A DNA stretch of 64,000 nucleotides from Chara braunii (taxonomy: Eukaryota; Streptophyta; Charophyceae; Charales; Characeae), in NCBI GenBank assembly GCA_003427395.1, contig BFEA01000375.1:231153-295152 (forward strand), written 5' to 3'. The position numbers and the translations under genes were made by a program. Position 1 is the first letter of the stretch. The number at the start of each line of letters is the position of its first letter. The notes beneath the pieces were generated by a model that saw only the letters and a list, made by a program, of their open reading frames with translations, did not search any database and had not been told where the DNA came from. Shown here in pieces: positions 11,698 through 21,911 of this stretch.

Positions 11698-12353
11698 CGA
11701 AAACACACAGAAAGAGTGCGAGAGAGAAACGAGGGAGAGATTGAATTTCTCCGTTTAAATGAAACTTGATTGGCATAGTGACCGCGTACGGTGTAGGCGA
11801 AGGAAGTGCGCAGAGGGAGGACGGTGATTGCGTGGTAGAGGGAGTGCGGAAGAAGAAGAGGAAAGGGGGAGGAAGAAGAAGAAGAAAAAGGAGCGGGCAA
11901 CCTTAGCAGAGCTGCGCTGCTGTGTGCTGGATGAGACGCATAGTGGTTCTTGGGTGCATGCGGTGTCGGCGTGAATACCCTTACAAGGGTATCCGCCCTG
12001 ATTTTTGCAAGTCATAGAAATTAAGTCTGGATTAAAGTTTAGAGTATACCATGCGAGGTGAGGTTGTGTCTGGGGTCAAGGCTGACTGGATGGTTGGCTA
12101 GGATAAAGAGTGTGTGGGCGCGCGGATTTGAGGCCGCGCGTGATCTTCTTAATGATTGATGATTGAAGAGTCGTCGTGATCTTCGACCGAATTTTTTATT
12201 TTTTTTTATTTTTCTGATCAAGATAGGATTAAAGAGATTATGTGTCGGTGATTGATGTGCTTGCCTATGACCCATGCGCATACGAGGAGATCGACATCGA
12301 CAACGATGAGACTAGAAATGTCTCGATAGATTCGCGCGTTGCGCAGTACTCGC

Positions 12354-12361
12354 TTATATAG
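12354..12361 (+). promoter_or_regulatory. TATA-like element in LTR1
   Basis: TTATATAG, followed by the palindrome CTAGTACTAG 10 bases downstream, is kept in LTR3 at 39843-39850. It is the best TATA candidate in the LTR. Transcription from it is not shown. Confidence 0.35.
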
Positions 12362-12879
12362 GTGTCCGCTAGTACTAGGCTCAGCCTTGGACCTTGCGCT
12401 ATTGGTTACAGCATCGGACTTTCTTTAAACAAATTTAGGGATCGAGATCAAGCGGCGACAACGTGGGAATATCAGAATAGCGTGGAGGGGCTGAGAAATT
12501 GAGGGCCTAGCGGGGCTATCCCCCTTGGTTTCACCGTCGGCGGCGTCGGAGCGGTGCTGGCGGTTAAAAGTTTCTCAATATTTTTATTTTACTGTCGTAT
12601 CATTATTCTGCTCCGGCGTTCTTTGACTTAGACGTGATGACGGGTCTAGAAGCCATCATGACAGTCGAGGACCTTGAGCGCGTGCCTTGATTTGATGGAT
12701 ATAAGGATTCCGGTGTGTTCGGGACACCGATAAGCCTTCTTTATTTTCGCCCGTGCGTAGGAGTGGTGGGGTCCGTGGCCGTGGCTTTCCTTGCTTTGCT
12801 ACGGGCGCACGGCCTACCAACCGCTACTTGCAGTAAGAGGCTTGGGTGTGAGCACGCCCCCCAGGACCCGAAGAAGAGC

Positions 12880-12912
12880 AGGTTGTGCTTGGGCGGGGCG
12901 GCCCAAGGCACT
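12880..12912. repeat. GC-rich hairpin in LTR1
   Basis: CTTGGGC and GCCCAAG are separated by GGGGCG. The hairpin is retained in LTR3 at about 40370-40390. Confidence 0.5.
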
Positions 12913-13446
12913 GTGAAAGAGCACACCGTGGTGCACTGTTTGGGCTGCGCCCACGGGATTGTTTTTACCTCGGGTTTTTGAAGTCTCAGACTGACATTTG
13001 TTACTACCACCAGGACCAGACCCGGCGCATTCAGACCCGTGCCTAGGCTTGCAACAGGCCGACGACGCCTGCGACACAATGTTCAGCAGACTGTGTGGGG
13101 CTTGCCAGCTGAGAGTCCGAGGCGGTAGGGAGTTTCGCCTGAGGAGAATGGGCCTGGGCAAACTCGGTGGAGGCCTGTAGCAGCACCGTGCGAGTCGCAC
13201 GACAGACTCGGGTATAGGGGCGGAAGGTTATCGAACCGTCCGGTAGTTGGTTCCCACGGGAGCCTTTCCTCAGGGTAATCGGGGATGCGGATGAGTCAGC
13301 TGCGCTGGTCGTGAGACTGAGCGCTACGGATGGGGACGGGCTACGAAAACAGGTGAGGCGATGGGGAAAGGACCTGGACGCGGGCGGCGCCAGGTGCATT
13401 CGGAAACGAGATGGCGGGGTGACGAGTTGAGCGCGACCAAGGAAGC

Positions 13447-13692
13447 ATACCTCGCTCGATTCTTGACGAAACCGGACGAGGAGAGACATGGTCTTGGGGT
13501 ACTAGCCCCGGGGGAGCACAATGGTCATGTCAGTTTTGAGAGTAGAGTAGTATAGAGAGAGTAAGTAAAGAAAGGAGGTCCCCGGAGCTATGGCGGGAAG
13601 GAGAAAAAGGAGAGAGCAGGGAATGTGAAACCCGCACAATCCTTGATGAAAACGAGCGGGGAAAAAGTCGATTCCGAGGTTATGACCCCGGG
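13447..13692. repeat. Series of CGCTCG/CGGACG hairpins followed by GGGG...CCCC stems
   Basis: Two hairpins with a TTCTTGAYGAAA-type loop (at about 13447 and 13640) are each followed by a second stem (GGGGTACTAGCCCC near 13497, GGTTATGACCCC near 13678). Related copies lie in LTR2 (31768, 32013) and LTR3 (40928, 41118, 41463). Confidence 0.6.
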
Positions 13693-14172
13693 AGATATGT
13701 CCCTGAATCTGGCCAAAGTGTTCGGCCAAGTACACGCCCGATACCACCACACAACCTTTTCTTTACTAATTTCTCTTTTCTCTAATTCATCATTAAAACT
13801 AACTACATGAGTGTGTTCGCCTCCCTTAAAAACCTCCGATTTGACCCTTTCCCCGCCCGTTTTAATTGAGTAACGGGCGAGCCATTCGTTTTCTCCCTCG
13901 CTTCTGCCCCTCCTCCGCCATGGCTCAGCGCCGGCTTCTCCCTCCGTAGCTCCTACCTCACTACTCCTTTAGCAAAACTAACCTTACTTATGGAATCGCC
14001 CTCACCCAGAACCTCGAGATCGAGCCCTCCCTCGTTTGCTTCTGCTGAGAATCTCGTGCGTTGTCCTTCTTTCTGCTGCGCCTCGCTTCCTTCCATGCCA
14101 TCTCCCACGTGGCTTTTGTCTCTCCTAACCTCCTGAATATTGCTCCAATCGCCAAGCTAACCCTGTCAATCG
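13693..14172 (-). other. Inverted LTR segment (480 bp)
   Basis: This segment is the reverse complement of 41173-41660 in LTR3. The flanking CCCCGGG (13686-13692 and 41166-41172) is in the same orientation in both. LTR2 near 31768 has the LTR3 orientation, so LTR1 is the derived state or a misassembly. Confidence 0.8.
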
Positions 14173-14239
14173 AGGGGCAGCAACGGTTGAAGATTTACCT
14201 GTCGGATGAGGCGTTGCTCGTCCGATCGAAGGAAGCAGT

Positions 14240-14760
14240 GTGAGACCAGTAGTGGGACTGCTGCTGCTGCTGGCTACAACTACTGTTGCTGTGAATGCTG
14301 CTGAAGTTGTGGCTGCGTCTAACGGCCATTGCAGGGCCGTTAGCATTCTAGCCAGTGGAAGCAGTGCTATTGGCAGTCACCTAAGTGGCCGGCTGCAGTA
14401 CGCTGAGCTGGGCTGTGTAGCATGCTCGACCCTTGTTGTGGGACTGCCGTATGCAGACATTGTAGGGTTGCCTACAGACAGTAGTACAAAGGACTGCTGC
14501 AGCTGTTGCTGATTGCTGTTGCTGCCGGTTACTGGTTATTACATGTTGTTGCATACCGCTGCCAGTTGTGCACCGACCACCGCTACAAACTGCTGAGAAC
14601 TGCTGCAGCGCGCGGACAGCCGTTGTTAGCTACTACATGCTATTACTTGCCACTATTGGACTATCCCAGACTGCGAAGGGGGGTTATCGCTGCGACTCGA
14701 GGCTTTGTCAGAGTACCGGTTGCCGACAGTTTGACCAGCAGCGGTGTGATTTGGCCATCA
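14240..14760. repeat. GCT/CTG trinucleotide-rich segment
   Basis: Imperfect GCTGCTGTTGCT-type repeats give Cys/Leu- or Ala-rich frames. No protein domain was recognised. Confidence 0.6.
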
Positions 14761-15270
14761 TTGCGGGGCCCTCAGGCGAGCCAAGATTTCAAGGCCCTCT
14801 CACGTGAGTTTGAGCGCACCTCCCTTGGATCTCGAGAGTCTAATCTTTTCTACATCTATCCTTCTCAGTCTAAGTGTAGTCTTTTGGTTACGAGAGGAAG
14901 GCGACAGGTGGAATTGCAACCCATAGGTCCGCATCAAGACCTAGTGGGAGGTCCACCCACCAATTGTGGGAGGTCCACCCACCAATTGCGGGAGCTCTGC
15001 CGGAGCCCAGGCGGGGTTCTAGAGGCAGGGAACTTCATGTATGTCCTCGTTAACCTGTGTGATCCCTTCCCCTAAACCTTTATCCTTGGGCTATTTGAAC
15101 ACAACTATGTGAGGTTATTACTTCTTACTTTTGTTATGTCTGTCAGGACATACATCTTGAAAAGTAAATCAACAATATTTGAGAGTGCAGATCCTTTGAG
15201 GGAATTCAGACAAAATGAGCAGGGGAGGTGGGATGAAGTTGTATCGCTTGCTTTGACCGGGTCAACCCAA

Positions 15271-16553
15271 GGCTGAGCTCCTCTAAGTTGATGTGGGCTC
15301 AGTGCTGTGTTTTGTTTATGTGTGTTGGGTTGACTGCATGATTTTGAGGGCTGGGCCTATCCTAAGTTGGACGGACCAGTCGCTGTTTTTTTTTGGGGTT
15401 TCTGAACAGGAGGATGGACACTCTAAGTTGGGAGGCCTCAGAATCCTGATGTTTCTTTTGTGGGTTGCTGAAAACAGAACTGGGAACACTCTAAGTTGCG
15501 TGGACTCAGTCCTGTGTATATTTCCTTCTGAGGGGGACACAGGCATGAGGCTGAGCGTACCCTTAAGTTAGGGCGGCTCAGTCATAAGCCATGAACACTA
15601 GGGTCAGCTAAAAGTATACAATTTTGATATGTAGTATACGAACCTATATTATCTGGCAGACTGGGCANNCTAAGTTGAGAAAGCCAGTCAGTAAGTCAGA
15701 TAGAACAATAAGGGGAAAGAAGTGATGAAGAATACAATGAAGGTAACCAGGGCAGGNTGAGCGTACCCTTAAGTTAGGGCGGCTCGGTCCTATGCTCGTA
15801 ATAAGACAAAGGATCAGCAAGTTAGTATAAACTTGTTTTATTTTCCCTTCTAAACACGAGGCAGGGTTGGATGTCTCCCTAAGTTGGGTAGGTCCGATCG
15901 TCTGCCTAATAAGAGAGAAACACATAAAGTTTGTGCGTGTATCAATGGTGGTTTTCATATGATTGTCGTTANGGAGGCTAAGNGTACCCTTAAGTTAGGA
16001 CGNCTTGGTTATACGTCGTTGTACCTTGTTCANGATGATTCTGTCTTATNTAACTATACTGTTTAAATCNAGCTAAGCGTACCCTTAAGTTAGGGCGGCC
16101 TGGTGATAGGCTCTTGTCGTTGGTGTGATGTAGGTTGGACGTACCCTTAAGTTAGGGCGGTCTGACCATTTGTCGTTCGTGCTTGTTCTGTAGGTTGGGC
16201 GTACCCTTAAGTTAGGGCGGTCTGACCATTCGTCGTTCGTGCTTGTTCTAGGCAGGTTAGGCACACCCCTAAGTTGGGGCAGTCTAATCCTATGCCCTAT
16301 GTAACTTTGTGTAAAGCTGGCTAGGCATACCCTTAAGTTAGGGCAGTCTAACCTTATGCTTCATGTCGTCAGTTCAAACAGAAGTCAGGCGTACCCTTAA
16401 GTTAGGGCGGCCTGGTCATATGTTTTATGACTAGAGTTTATCTGGAGTTGGGCATACCCTTAAGTTAGGGCAGTCCAGTTGTGCGTACCTTTACTTGTTT
16501 ACTTTGGCAGGTTGGACATACCCTTAAGTTAGGGCCTTGTCTGATCCTATGCC
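15271..16553 (+). repeat. Hairpin array 1a (about 17 units, CTAAGTT loop)
   Basis: About 17 units, spaced 60-110 bp, share a loop centred on CTAAGTT, most often CCCTTAAGTTAGGG. Each is enclosed by a stem that differs from unit to unit but pairs within the unit: CTGAGC with GCTCAG at 15273, GACTGG with CCAGTC near 15660, GGTTGGA with TCCGATC near 15870, GGTTGGAC with GTCTGACC near 16130. Ns at 15667-15668, 15757 and 15972 onwards mark poor consensus. No open frame spans the array, so the constraint is on structure. Confidence 0.85.
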
Positions 16554-16944
16554 ATAAGTGAGGGGGTTATTGAAAGGGAACAACTGAGTGATTTAACGAA
16601 CTACCTGGGCAAATGTATGTGGGATTGTGAGAGATGCATGCTCATGTATGATTATAGGGTCTCACTTGGGGTGTCTTTTCGATAGGTTAGTTGCTTTAGC
16701 TGCTCGCCAAGTGCTGGAGCCATAGGTAGACTAGATAGATGATGAGAGGGAAACTTGGGATNAAGGTAGGACTGACCCTGCTGGGAGTTAGGCCAAGTGC
16801 TAGCCCACAGCCTCAGCTAGAGGTTGTGTTGGTTGCCATTGAGCCTGAGTCATCAGACAGGTGTCAGAAGTTAGTCCAAAGTGTAGTTGCTTTGTCTTTC
16901 TGTTTTTTCAGCTTTGTATAAATCTTGGTAGCCTCCTGTTCCNA

Positions 16945-17044
16945 CGGGAAGCGCTGCCAAAATTTTTANAATCTGAAAGAGTTAGTTATTTTTTGGGCTC
17001 TTAGAAATTATNAAAAGGCACTTTTCCTNCGGGAAGCGCTGCCG
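16945..17044 (+). repeat. CGGGAAGCGCTGCC repeats
   Basis: Two copies (16945 and 17030), each followed by an AAATTTT-like segment. Three copies occur at the same place in LTR3. Confidence 0.75.
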
Positions 17045-17293
17045 GAATTTCGTGAAATTTTGGGAGTTAGAATATTTTTCAGTTAGGAGTTACTTAGCAG
17101 ATCCTAACTGATTAGAGGAGGTGTTCCACTAATTGGTACTAGTAGAGGGGCTAGAGTACGACTAAGAGGAATGATCTCCCCTTGGCACAGACGTAAGTAG
17201 TACTCTTCGTTGGCCTGTACTGTGATGCAGGTTGCTGTGCTATCACTTGAGAGCCTGATCTGATCAGGCCATTCCTTCACAGAGATTATTCCT

Positions 17294-17312
17294 CTGTTAT
17301 CATTAATAACAG
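17294..17312 (+). repeat. Post-array hairpin CTGTTAT...ATAACAG
   Basis: Perfect 7-bp stem, followed by GTCGGTTG. Homologous hairpins with compensating changes are at 37607-37625, 44905-44923, 50173-50188 and 62266-62281. Confidence 0.75.
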
Positions 17313-18019
17313 GTCGGTTGCCGATCCGTCGGTCTACGACTGAACCCTAATACACCCTCGAGACTCAACCTAAAAAGCTTCAGCCCTGGTGATTTTATCT
17401 GTTTTGTTAAGGTTTCACCCAGACTTTCATTGAATGACCATTTAACAGAAGTACTGAGTACTGAATTATGGTTGGTTGGCTGGAGGTTGGGGCTTGCATG
17501 GCTAAAGCACAGGGTATGAGTGGAGAGGATGGTTGAAGTTGACCCCGTGTAGCATGTGGATCTTTGTTTGATATCGTGGTGTGATTGCAGGTATGTATGG
17601 AAGAGTCTCGATTGATTCATGTTGAGGGGTATTGCATGGATTCAGATGGACAGACCTCACAACTGTCGTGAGAGTGAACTACCCCACAACCTTTGTGTTT
17701 GAGTGAGATTGTGCTATCCCCGTTCTGCTGAGGGGACAATCCAAGGGGAAATTCGGGTAGACCCCCACAGGGCTAATCCCAACGGTGTCCTTTATGATAA
17801 TACTAAAAGTATTTGTATCCTTTCCTTGTTAGGGTTTATTTTGGTGGAACGATAAAGTTCCGGGCGGAAGGGTTAGCGGGACGCTGGTGACGCGCCAGAC
17901 AACTCACCACCGCTCCAAATTCCTTCCTGCCCTAGGGGTCGTCTTACCCTGCACCCTTTGGGGCACCTCAGGGTGCAGAAGACGGAAAGACCCTCAGACC
18001 GGTTTTGCGCCCACTAAAG

Positions 18020-18773
18020 TGTTACATCCCCTTAGCGCGCGCTTCAGCCAACGCCTGAGCGTCGGAAGTAACCCCATGGCGCCGAAGAGGCCATTTGGGT
18101 ATGGGCACCACATAATGCGCCGTCACTGCAGATACTCACATAGAGCCGCATAGTGAATTGGTATATGTGGGTATTGCGTCCGCGTGCTCTTATACTAAAT
18201 CCTCGCGCACAGCACTCGCCGATCCTCGTACTAGGAGTTATGGGTCAGATACTGAAGGGACTAGGAGTTGTTCTGTTGTAGCGTTGTTTGTGGTGTTTAT
18301 TTCGCGTGGGGTTCCAAGTGTTATGGGTGAGTAAGTGTGAGTGCCGTGGTGCAACGCGTGGTGTGTATAGTGCGTCCTAGTCGACCGGCGACGAGTCGCG
18401 TTTGGGACTTCAGCCCCCCAGTACGGCGATTCGCGTACGGGTTCGATTTTGGGCGTTCGACCGCGCGTACCCCCATGCTACAGCGAGCGAGAAACGCCCT
18501 CGGCTGAGCCACCTCTGCAATTGCATACGAAAAGCTTTCGCATGTGGTTCACTAGCTCGGCGGGGATACGCCCACCTAAGGGATGGTGACAGGTGACAAC
18601 TCCCGCAGGTGGAGGTAGCAGGTGCCTCGCGTGACCCTGTCCTGTCGTAGGGGCTCGCGAGAGGTACGGGTGGCGCACTCGGCCGGAGCGGCAAACGCTC
18701 TCCGCGACAAGTCCTGCCAAATCCTGCGTGACGCGGCCGGGAGGGTCCCCGTGTGGGACCGATGCGCTCAACA
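18020..18773 (+). mobile_element. Conserved 3' end of LTR1
   Basis: About 750 bp are homologous to 45670-46409, to 63110-63496 and, in reverse, to 8101-8311 plus 63501-63992. It contains a box A-like TAGCTCGGCGGGG near 18553. It ends at CAACA, directly before GG and the primer-binding site. Confidence 0.7.
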
Positions 18774-18775
18774 GG

Positions 18776-18795
18776 TGGCGCCGTTGCCGGGGATC
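18776..18795 (+). promoter_or_regulatory. Primer-binding site, tRNA-Asp type
   Basis: TGGCGCCGTTGCCGGGGATC is the exact complement of the 3' end of plant cytosolic tRNA-Asp including CCA. This primer choice is typical of the Tat/Athila side of plant Ty3/gypsy elements. It lies two bases after the LTR end and fixes the 5' LTR boundary. Confidence 0.93.
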
Positions 18796-18830
18796 ACGAC
18801 TGCCTACCGGGGTTCTTAAGAGAACGAATC

Positions 18831-18840
18831 CAGGTTAAGT
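18831..18840 (+). promoter_or_regulatory. Candidate 5' splice donor in leader
   Basis: CAG|GTTAAGT, 36 bases after the primer-binding site. It could serve both acceptor-like sites at 19080 and 25509. This is an inference from consensus only. Confidence 0.35.
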
Positions 18841-19057
18841 GCAGGCTGATGATCTAGGCAAAACGACAAAGGTTATAGGTTGGATTGACTTATATAAGAG
18901 GGATGTATATGAAGTCATAATAAGACTGAGCGATATATAGTGCGACTAAAGGTTGTATCTTGGGAGTGAATGACTAACGGTAGAGCGGTTAGCTAAACCT
19001 AGAAGTAGAGAATGATGTAGGCCAAGCCCTCTGGAACTTGACGAACTGCTTACCGGT

Positions 19058-19080
19058 TTGTCGTTTGTTACTCCTGTCAG
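19058..19080 (+). promoter_or_regulatory. Candidate 3' splice acceptor before gag
   Basis: A pyrimidine-rich stretch ends in CTGTCAG, 24 bases before the gag ATG. Confidence 0.35.
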
Positions 19081-19104
19081 GTTGGTTAGCAAAAAGGGGT
19101 GAAG

Positions 19105-20470
19105 ATGCCAGACAACGATGGAATCGAGCGGGGCCCCGCCGCTACGCCGGAGGACTTCGTCAAGGCACTCGAGAAAAGGGAGTTGGCACGGCTACAAGTG
19201 CCAAAGATTGACATCTTCCACTTCGAAGGGGAGAGGGTGTCAAAATGGCTGGTTGGGGGGCCATAAAGGAAGGCGTAATGGACGGAGAACATCCCAGGTA
19301 GATATCTTCCAGATGAGGCAGGCTAGGAAGAAAAGGAAGGCCTTAGACGCTACGACGAGTGATGGGCGCGACTTCAAGAAAATGGTGGAGGATGCGGCGG
19401 CCCAACTCGATGCAGCGAAGGAGGCAAGGAGAAAAACTATGGCGGCAACGCAGACCCAAGGTAAAGCGAAGAAAGCGGTGGTGCAGGAGGAAGAAGAAGA
19501 GGAGCCTGAGCCACAAAAGTTGACAAAAGCTCAGAGGAAGGCAAAAAACTTGGCTCAGGGGGGGCAAGGCTCAGGGAGGGGTCAAGTCCCGCAAGCGGTA
19601 GCCATGCCACCTCCTGAGCCGCCCAGTCAAGCTTCACCAACACACTATGGGTTGTGGCCAGGTTGTGGACCTTCAAGTCACTGGCATGGGCACTGCTCGT
19701 ATGCGCCATGGCCGATGAGTGGGCCGCATGGGTCGTGTGCTGGACCATCAGTGAGCGCGGCTTCCTGTGGCTGGTCGGGACCCCAAGCGCAACAAGTGAG
19801 TCACCCGAACCCACCGCCAAACCAACCTCAGCAGCCAGCCCCACAAGGTCCGCAAGGCAATCAAGAGGGTGGACGTGGACAGTATCAGGGGTGGGGCCGA
19901 GGACGGGGGAATGGTGGCCGTGGAGGAAATGGCAGAGGGAATGGTGGTGGTAACACTTCAGGTGGCAGAAACGAGGGCTGGACGGCATCCGGGAGCCAAG
20001 GCGGTCAAGAGGGTGGAAGAGGCGCTGGCAGAGGCAGGATAGATTGGAGGAATGCCATTTGTTGGTACTGTGGGCAGAAAGGCTACACTATCAAGTTCTG
20101 CCATGTCAGGAGGAGCGACGAGGACGCAGGTTTAATTAGCACCAACTATGATGGAGACATGTACGACAAGTGGGGTTACCACCTTGACCCGAAGACTTCT
20201 TGCGGTACGAGGAAGGAAGCCCTGCGAAGGGCTGAGGTCGGTGAGCCACCCGCACCTCCAACCATGTTTCGGATATGGCAGGAGAAAGAGGTCCGTAGTG
20301 ACGTCAGGGTGGAGGAGGTAGGAGAGAACGCAGAGGTGGAGCAAGAAAGGAAGGCCGACACTACTAAGGCAGAACCGATCATAGTACAATCCGACGGTGA
20401 GATTGAGGAAGATTGCTGGAAGAGGCCGCTGCGTGCCGAGACAGGGGAAGATTACTGGAGAACGGCCTGA
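19105..20470 (+). pseudogene. gag: Gag polyprotein, decayed (capsid largely deleted)
   Basis: The ATG at 19105 gives 53 residues, including the stretch VPKIDIFHFEGERVSKWLVG, which looks like the start of a Ty3/gypsy capsid domain. A TAA follows at 19264, and the reading continues in another frame from about 19270, so most of the capsid domain is missing. Next come a basic/acidic helix (about 19320-19570), a Pro/Gln-rich then Gly/Arg-rich linker (19590-20040), and a zinc knuckle at 20060-20101. The knuckle reads Cys-x2-Cys-x4-Tyr-x4-Cys: the His is replaced by Tyr (TAC at 20084). The frame ends at TGA (20468). Gag would form the particle and bind RNA; this copy cannot. Confidence 0.8.
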
Positions 20471-20995
20471 CAGACAATGGAGAGAATGGAGGACCTGATA
20501 GACAAAGTTGGGAAATACCAACAGAAGCTAGCTGATATGTGCGAAGAAGTCGAGGAGTGGCAAGGTAAGGGGCCGTCGGTATACCTCTACGACTTAGGTC
20601 CGGGGTCGCGAGGAGGGTCCGAGGATCTACCAAACGTCACGACCTCAGGAGCGACGCCTCGATCCGGAATGACTTTCAGACCACCCTCAAGGACGGGGAG
20701 GGCGCCATACGCTGTCAGAACGAGGGCTAAAGGGCCAGTGATTCCCGAAGAACCAGCCAAGGATGCTCCTGAACCAAGTGGTGAGAAGGAAGTTGTGGAC
20801 GTTCCTGAGGGAGAGGACGTTGAGGATGACAAGTTGAGGAGAGAGGAGGATGAGAGGGCTGAACAGCCAGCCAAAAAGAGAGGGGCTAAGCCTGATACAG
20901 ACAAGGCACAGAAAGTAAAGAAGAAGGTATGCGGTCCACGTGGAAGAAGGGTTCGACGTAGAAGAGATAATGGACAGGATTCTCGAAGGTCATAA
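20471..20995 (+). pseudogene. Gag-protease linker region
   Basis: This reads on in the gag frame after the TGA at 20468. It begins with a coiled-coil-like segment (MERMEDLIDKVGKYQQKLAD) and continues with a Pro/Glu/Lys-rich, probably disordered tail. A frameshift near 20925 moves into the protease frame, since the end of this ORF (20940-20995) overlaps the start of the protease ORF. No enzymatic motif is seen. Confidence 0.6.
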
Positions 20996-21548
20996 TCATC
21001 TTATGAACCTGAAGGACGTCCTGGCCTCAGCGCCTTGGCTTAGGGATGAGCTAAGGGCGCGACTATCCAGGAAGATGGTGGCTAGTGTGCGACTAGGGAC
21101 TATAATCCCTAAGGAGGCTGAGTGGGTTGAAACGGGTACTAAGATGAACTGGAAGTCTGTCGTCTGTGGGTGCCTCGACGTTGTGGTAAAAGGGAAGACA
21201 TGCACCGCAATGGTGGACAGTGGAGCGGAAATGAACCTTATAAAGGAGGAACATGTGGTACGGCTGGGAATGGAGGTAGACCGCTCTGACAACGGGGTTT
21301 TGATGGGGGCCAATAGCCGATCGATATTCATTGGGACCGCGTCGTCAGTGATATTGAAAATTGGAAAGGTGAAAGTTAGGAGCTGCTTCTTTGTGATGCC
21401 TGACTTGGACCACCCTATTCTACTTGGGAGATCGTTCCTAAGTCGGATTGAGACGGTCATCCTCAACAAACACGATGGAACTATGTTCCTCGTCCTATGC
21501 GATCCCGTATGCGGGAACTACGAGGTCATCGCTTGCAAGAACACATGA
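20925..21548 (+). pseudogene. pro: Retropepsin-like aspartic protease
   Basis: Open frame with the active-site triad Asp-Ser-Gly at 21216-21224 inside AMVDSGAEMNLI, and the C-terminal hydrophobic-Gly motif HPILLGRSFL near 21415. The fold would act as a dimer to cut Gag-Pol. No in-frame ATG is needed, because it belongs to the polyprotein. The frame ends at TGA (21546), which the reading continues past. The catalytic residues look intact, but the frame is broken from both neighbours. Confidence 0.82.
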
Positions 21549-21911
21549 CCCAAGAGCGTAAGGAACCGACCCAACCCCGGTTCATTCACGATTGAAGAGT
21601 CAGAAGAAGAAAGGCTAAGGATTGAGGACAGCAGGCTCGAGGAGGTGAGAGAGTCAGAGGCGCTGACTCTAAGTTTGAAAAACATAGGCGACACTATGGA
21701 CATAGTGTCGACCTATGGGATGGAGGATCCAGAGGCTGTGGAGGCCTTGAGAGAGAAGGTAGTGGAGCAAATGGGCGCAGGGGAGATGGAACTAGTGTAT
21801 CGGACGCCCGAAAAGGTAGGTAGAACAAGTGGAGCACAGCCCCAAAGCGCAGCTCGACCTTTTTTAGGGGTGGGCTCAAGCAAGGTGCACAAAGGCGGTA
21901 CAAAAGGGTAG
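21549..21911 (+). pseudogene. Protease-RT linker
   Basis: This continues the protease frame after the TGA at 21546. The sequence is Glu/Arg-rich (for example SFTIEESEEERLRIED) with no known domain. It ends at TAG 21909, while the RT frame is already open from at least 21863. The frame change therefore lies around the T6 run at 21860-21865, a likely indel. Confidence 0.55.

Larger units (their letters stand above)
8312..11963 (+). mobile_element. F2 5' LTR, first part
   Basis: This starts with TGTCGGGCC and aligns along its length with 54782-58397. It contains a terminal hairpin, a tRNA-like module, a purine-rich block and several microsatellites. It is interrupted at 11963 by the F1 complex, and the 3' LTR copy reads straight through the same point (GCATGCGGTATCTGTGAG near 58389). 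Confidence 0.75.
14172..17372 (+). repeat. Block A1, near-identical to 34507-37685
   Basis: About 3.2 kb matches 34507-37685 with only scattered differences, including N characters at the same places. A1 has one extra 22-bp tandem unit (GGGAGGTCCACCCACCAATT) near 14945-14990. Blocks on either side of the pair are much more diverged. Confidence 0.9.
11964..18773 (+). mobile_element. LTR1 (5' LTR of F1), about 6.8 kb
   Basis: It begins TGTCGGCGTGAATACCC and ends CTCAACA, two bases before the primer-binding site. The first 1.7 kb closely match 39454-41172 in LTR3, and the last 750 bp match 45670-46409. Its middle (14172-17372) is instead almost identical to LTR2, and a 480-bp segment (13693-14172) is inverted relative to LTR3. 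So LTR1 is a mosaic. Confidence 0.65.

Noticed and set aside
10672-11900. Long open frames of Ser-Leu or Arg-Glu repeats across the N gap
   Set aside because: They are translations of a GA microsatellite and of N characters, not genes.
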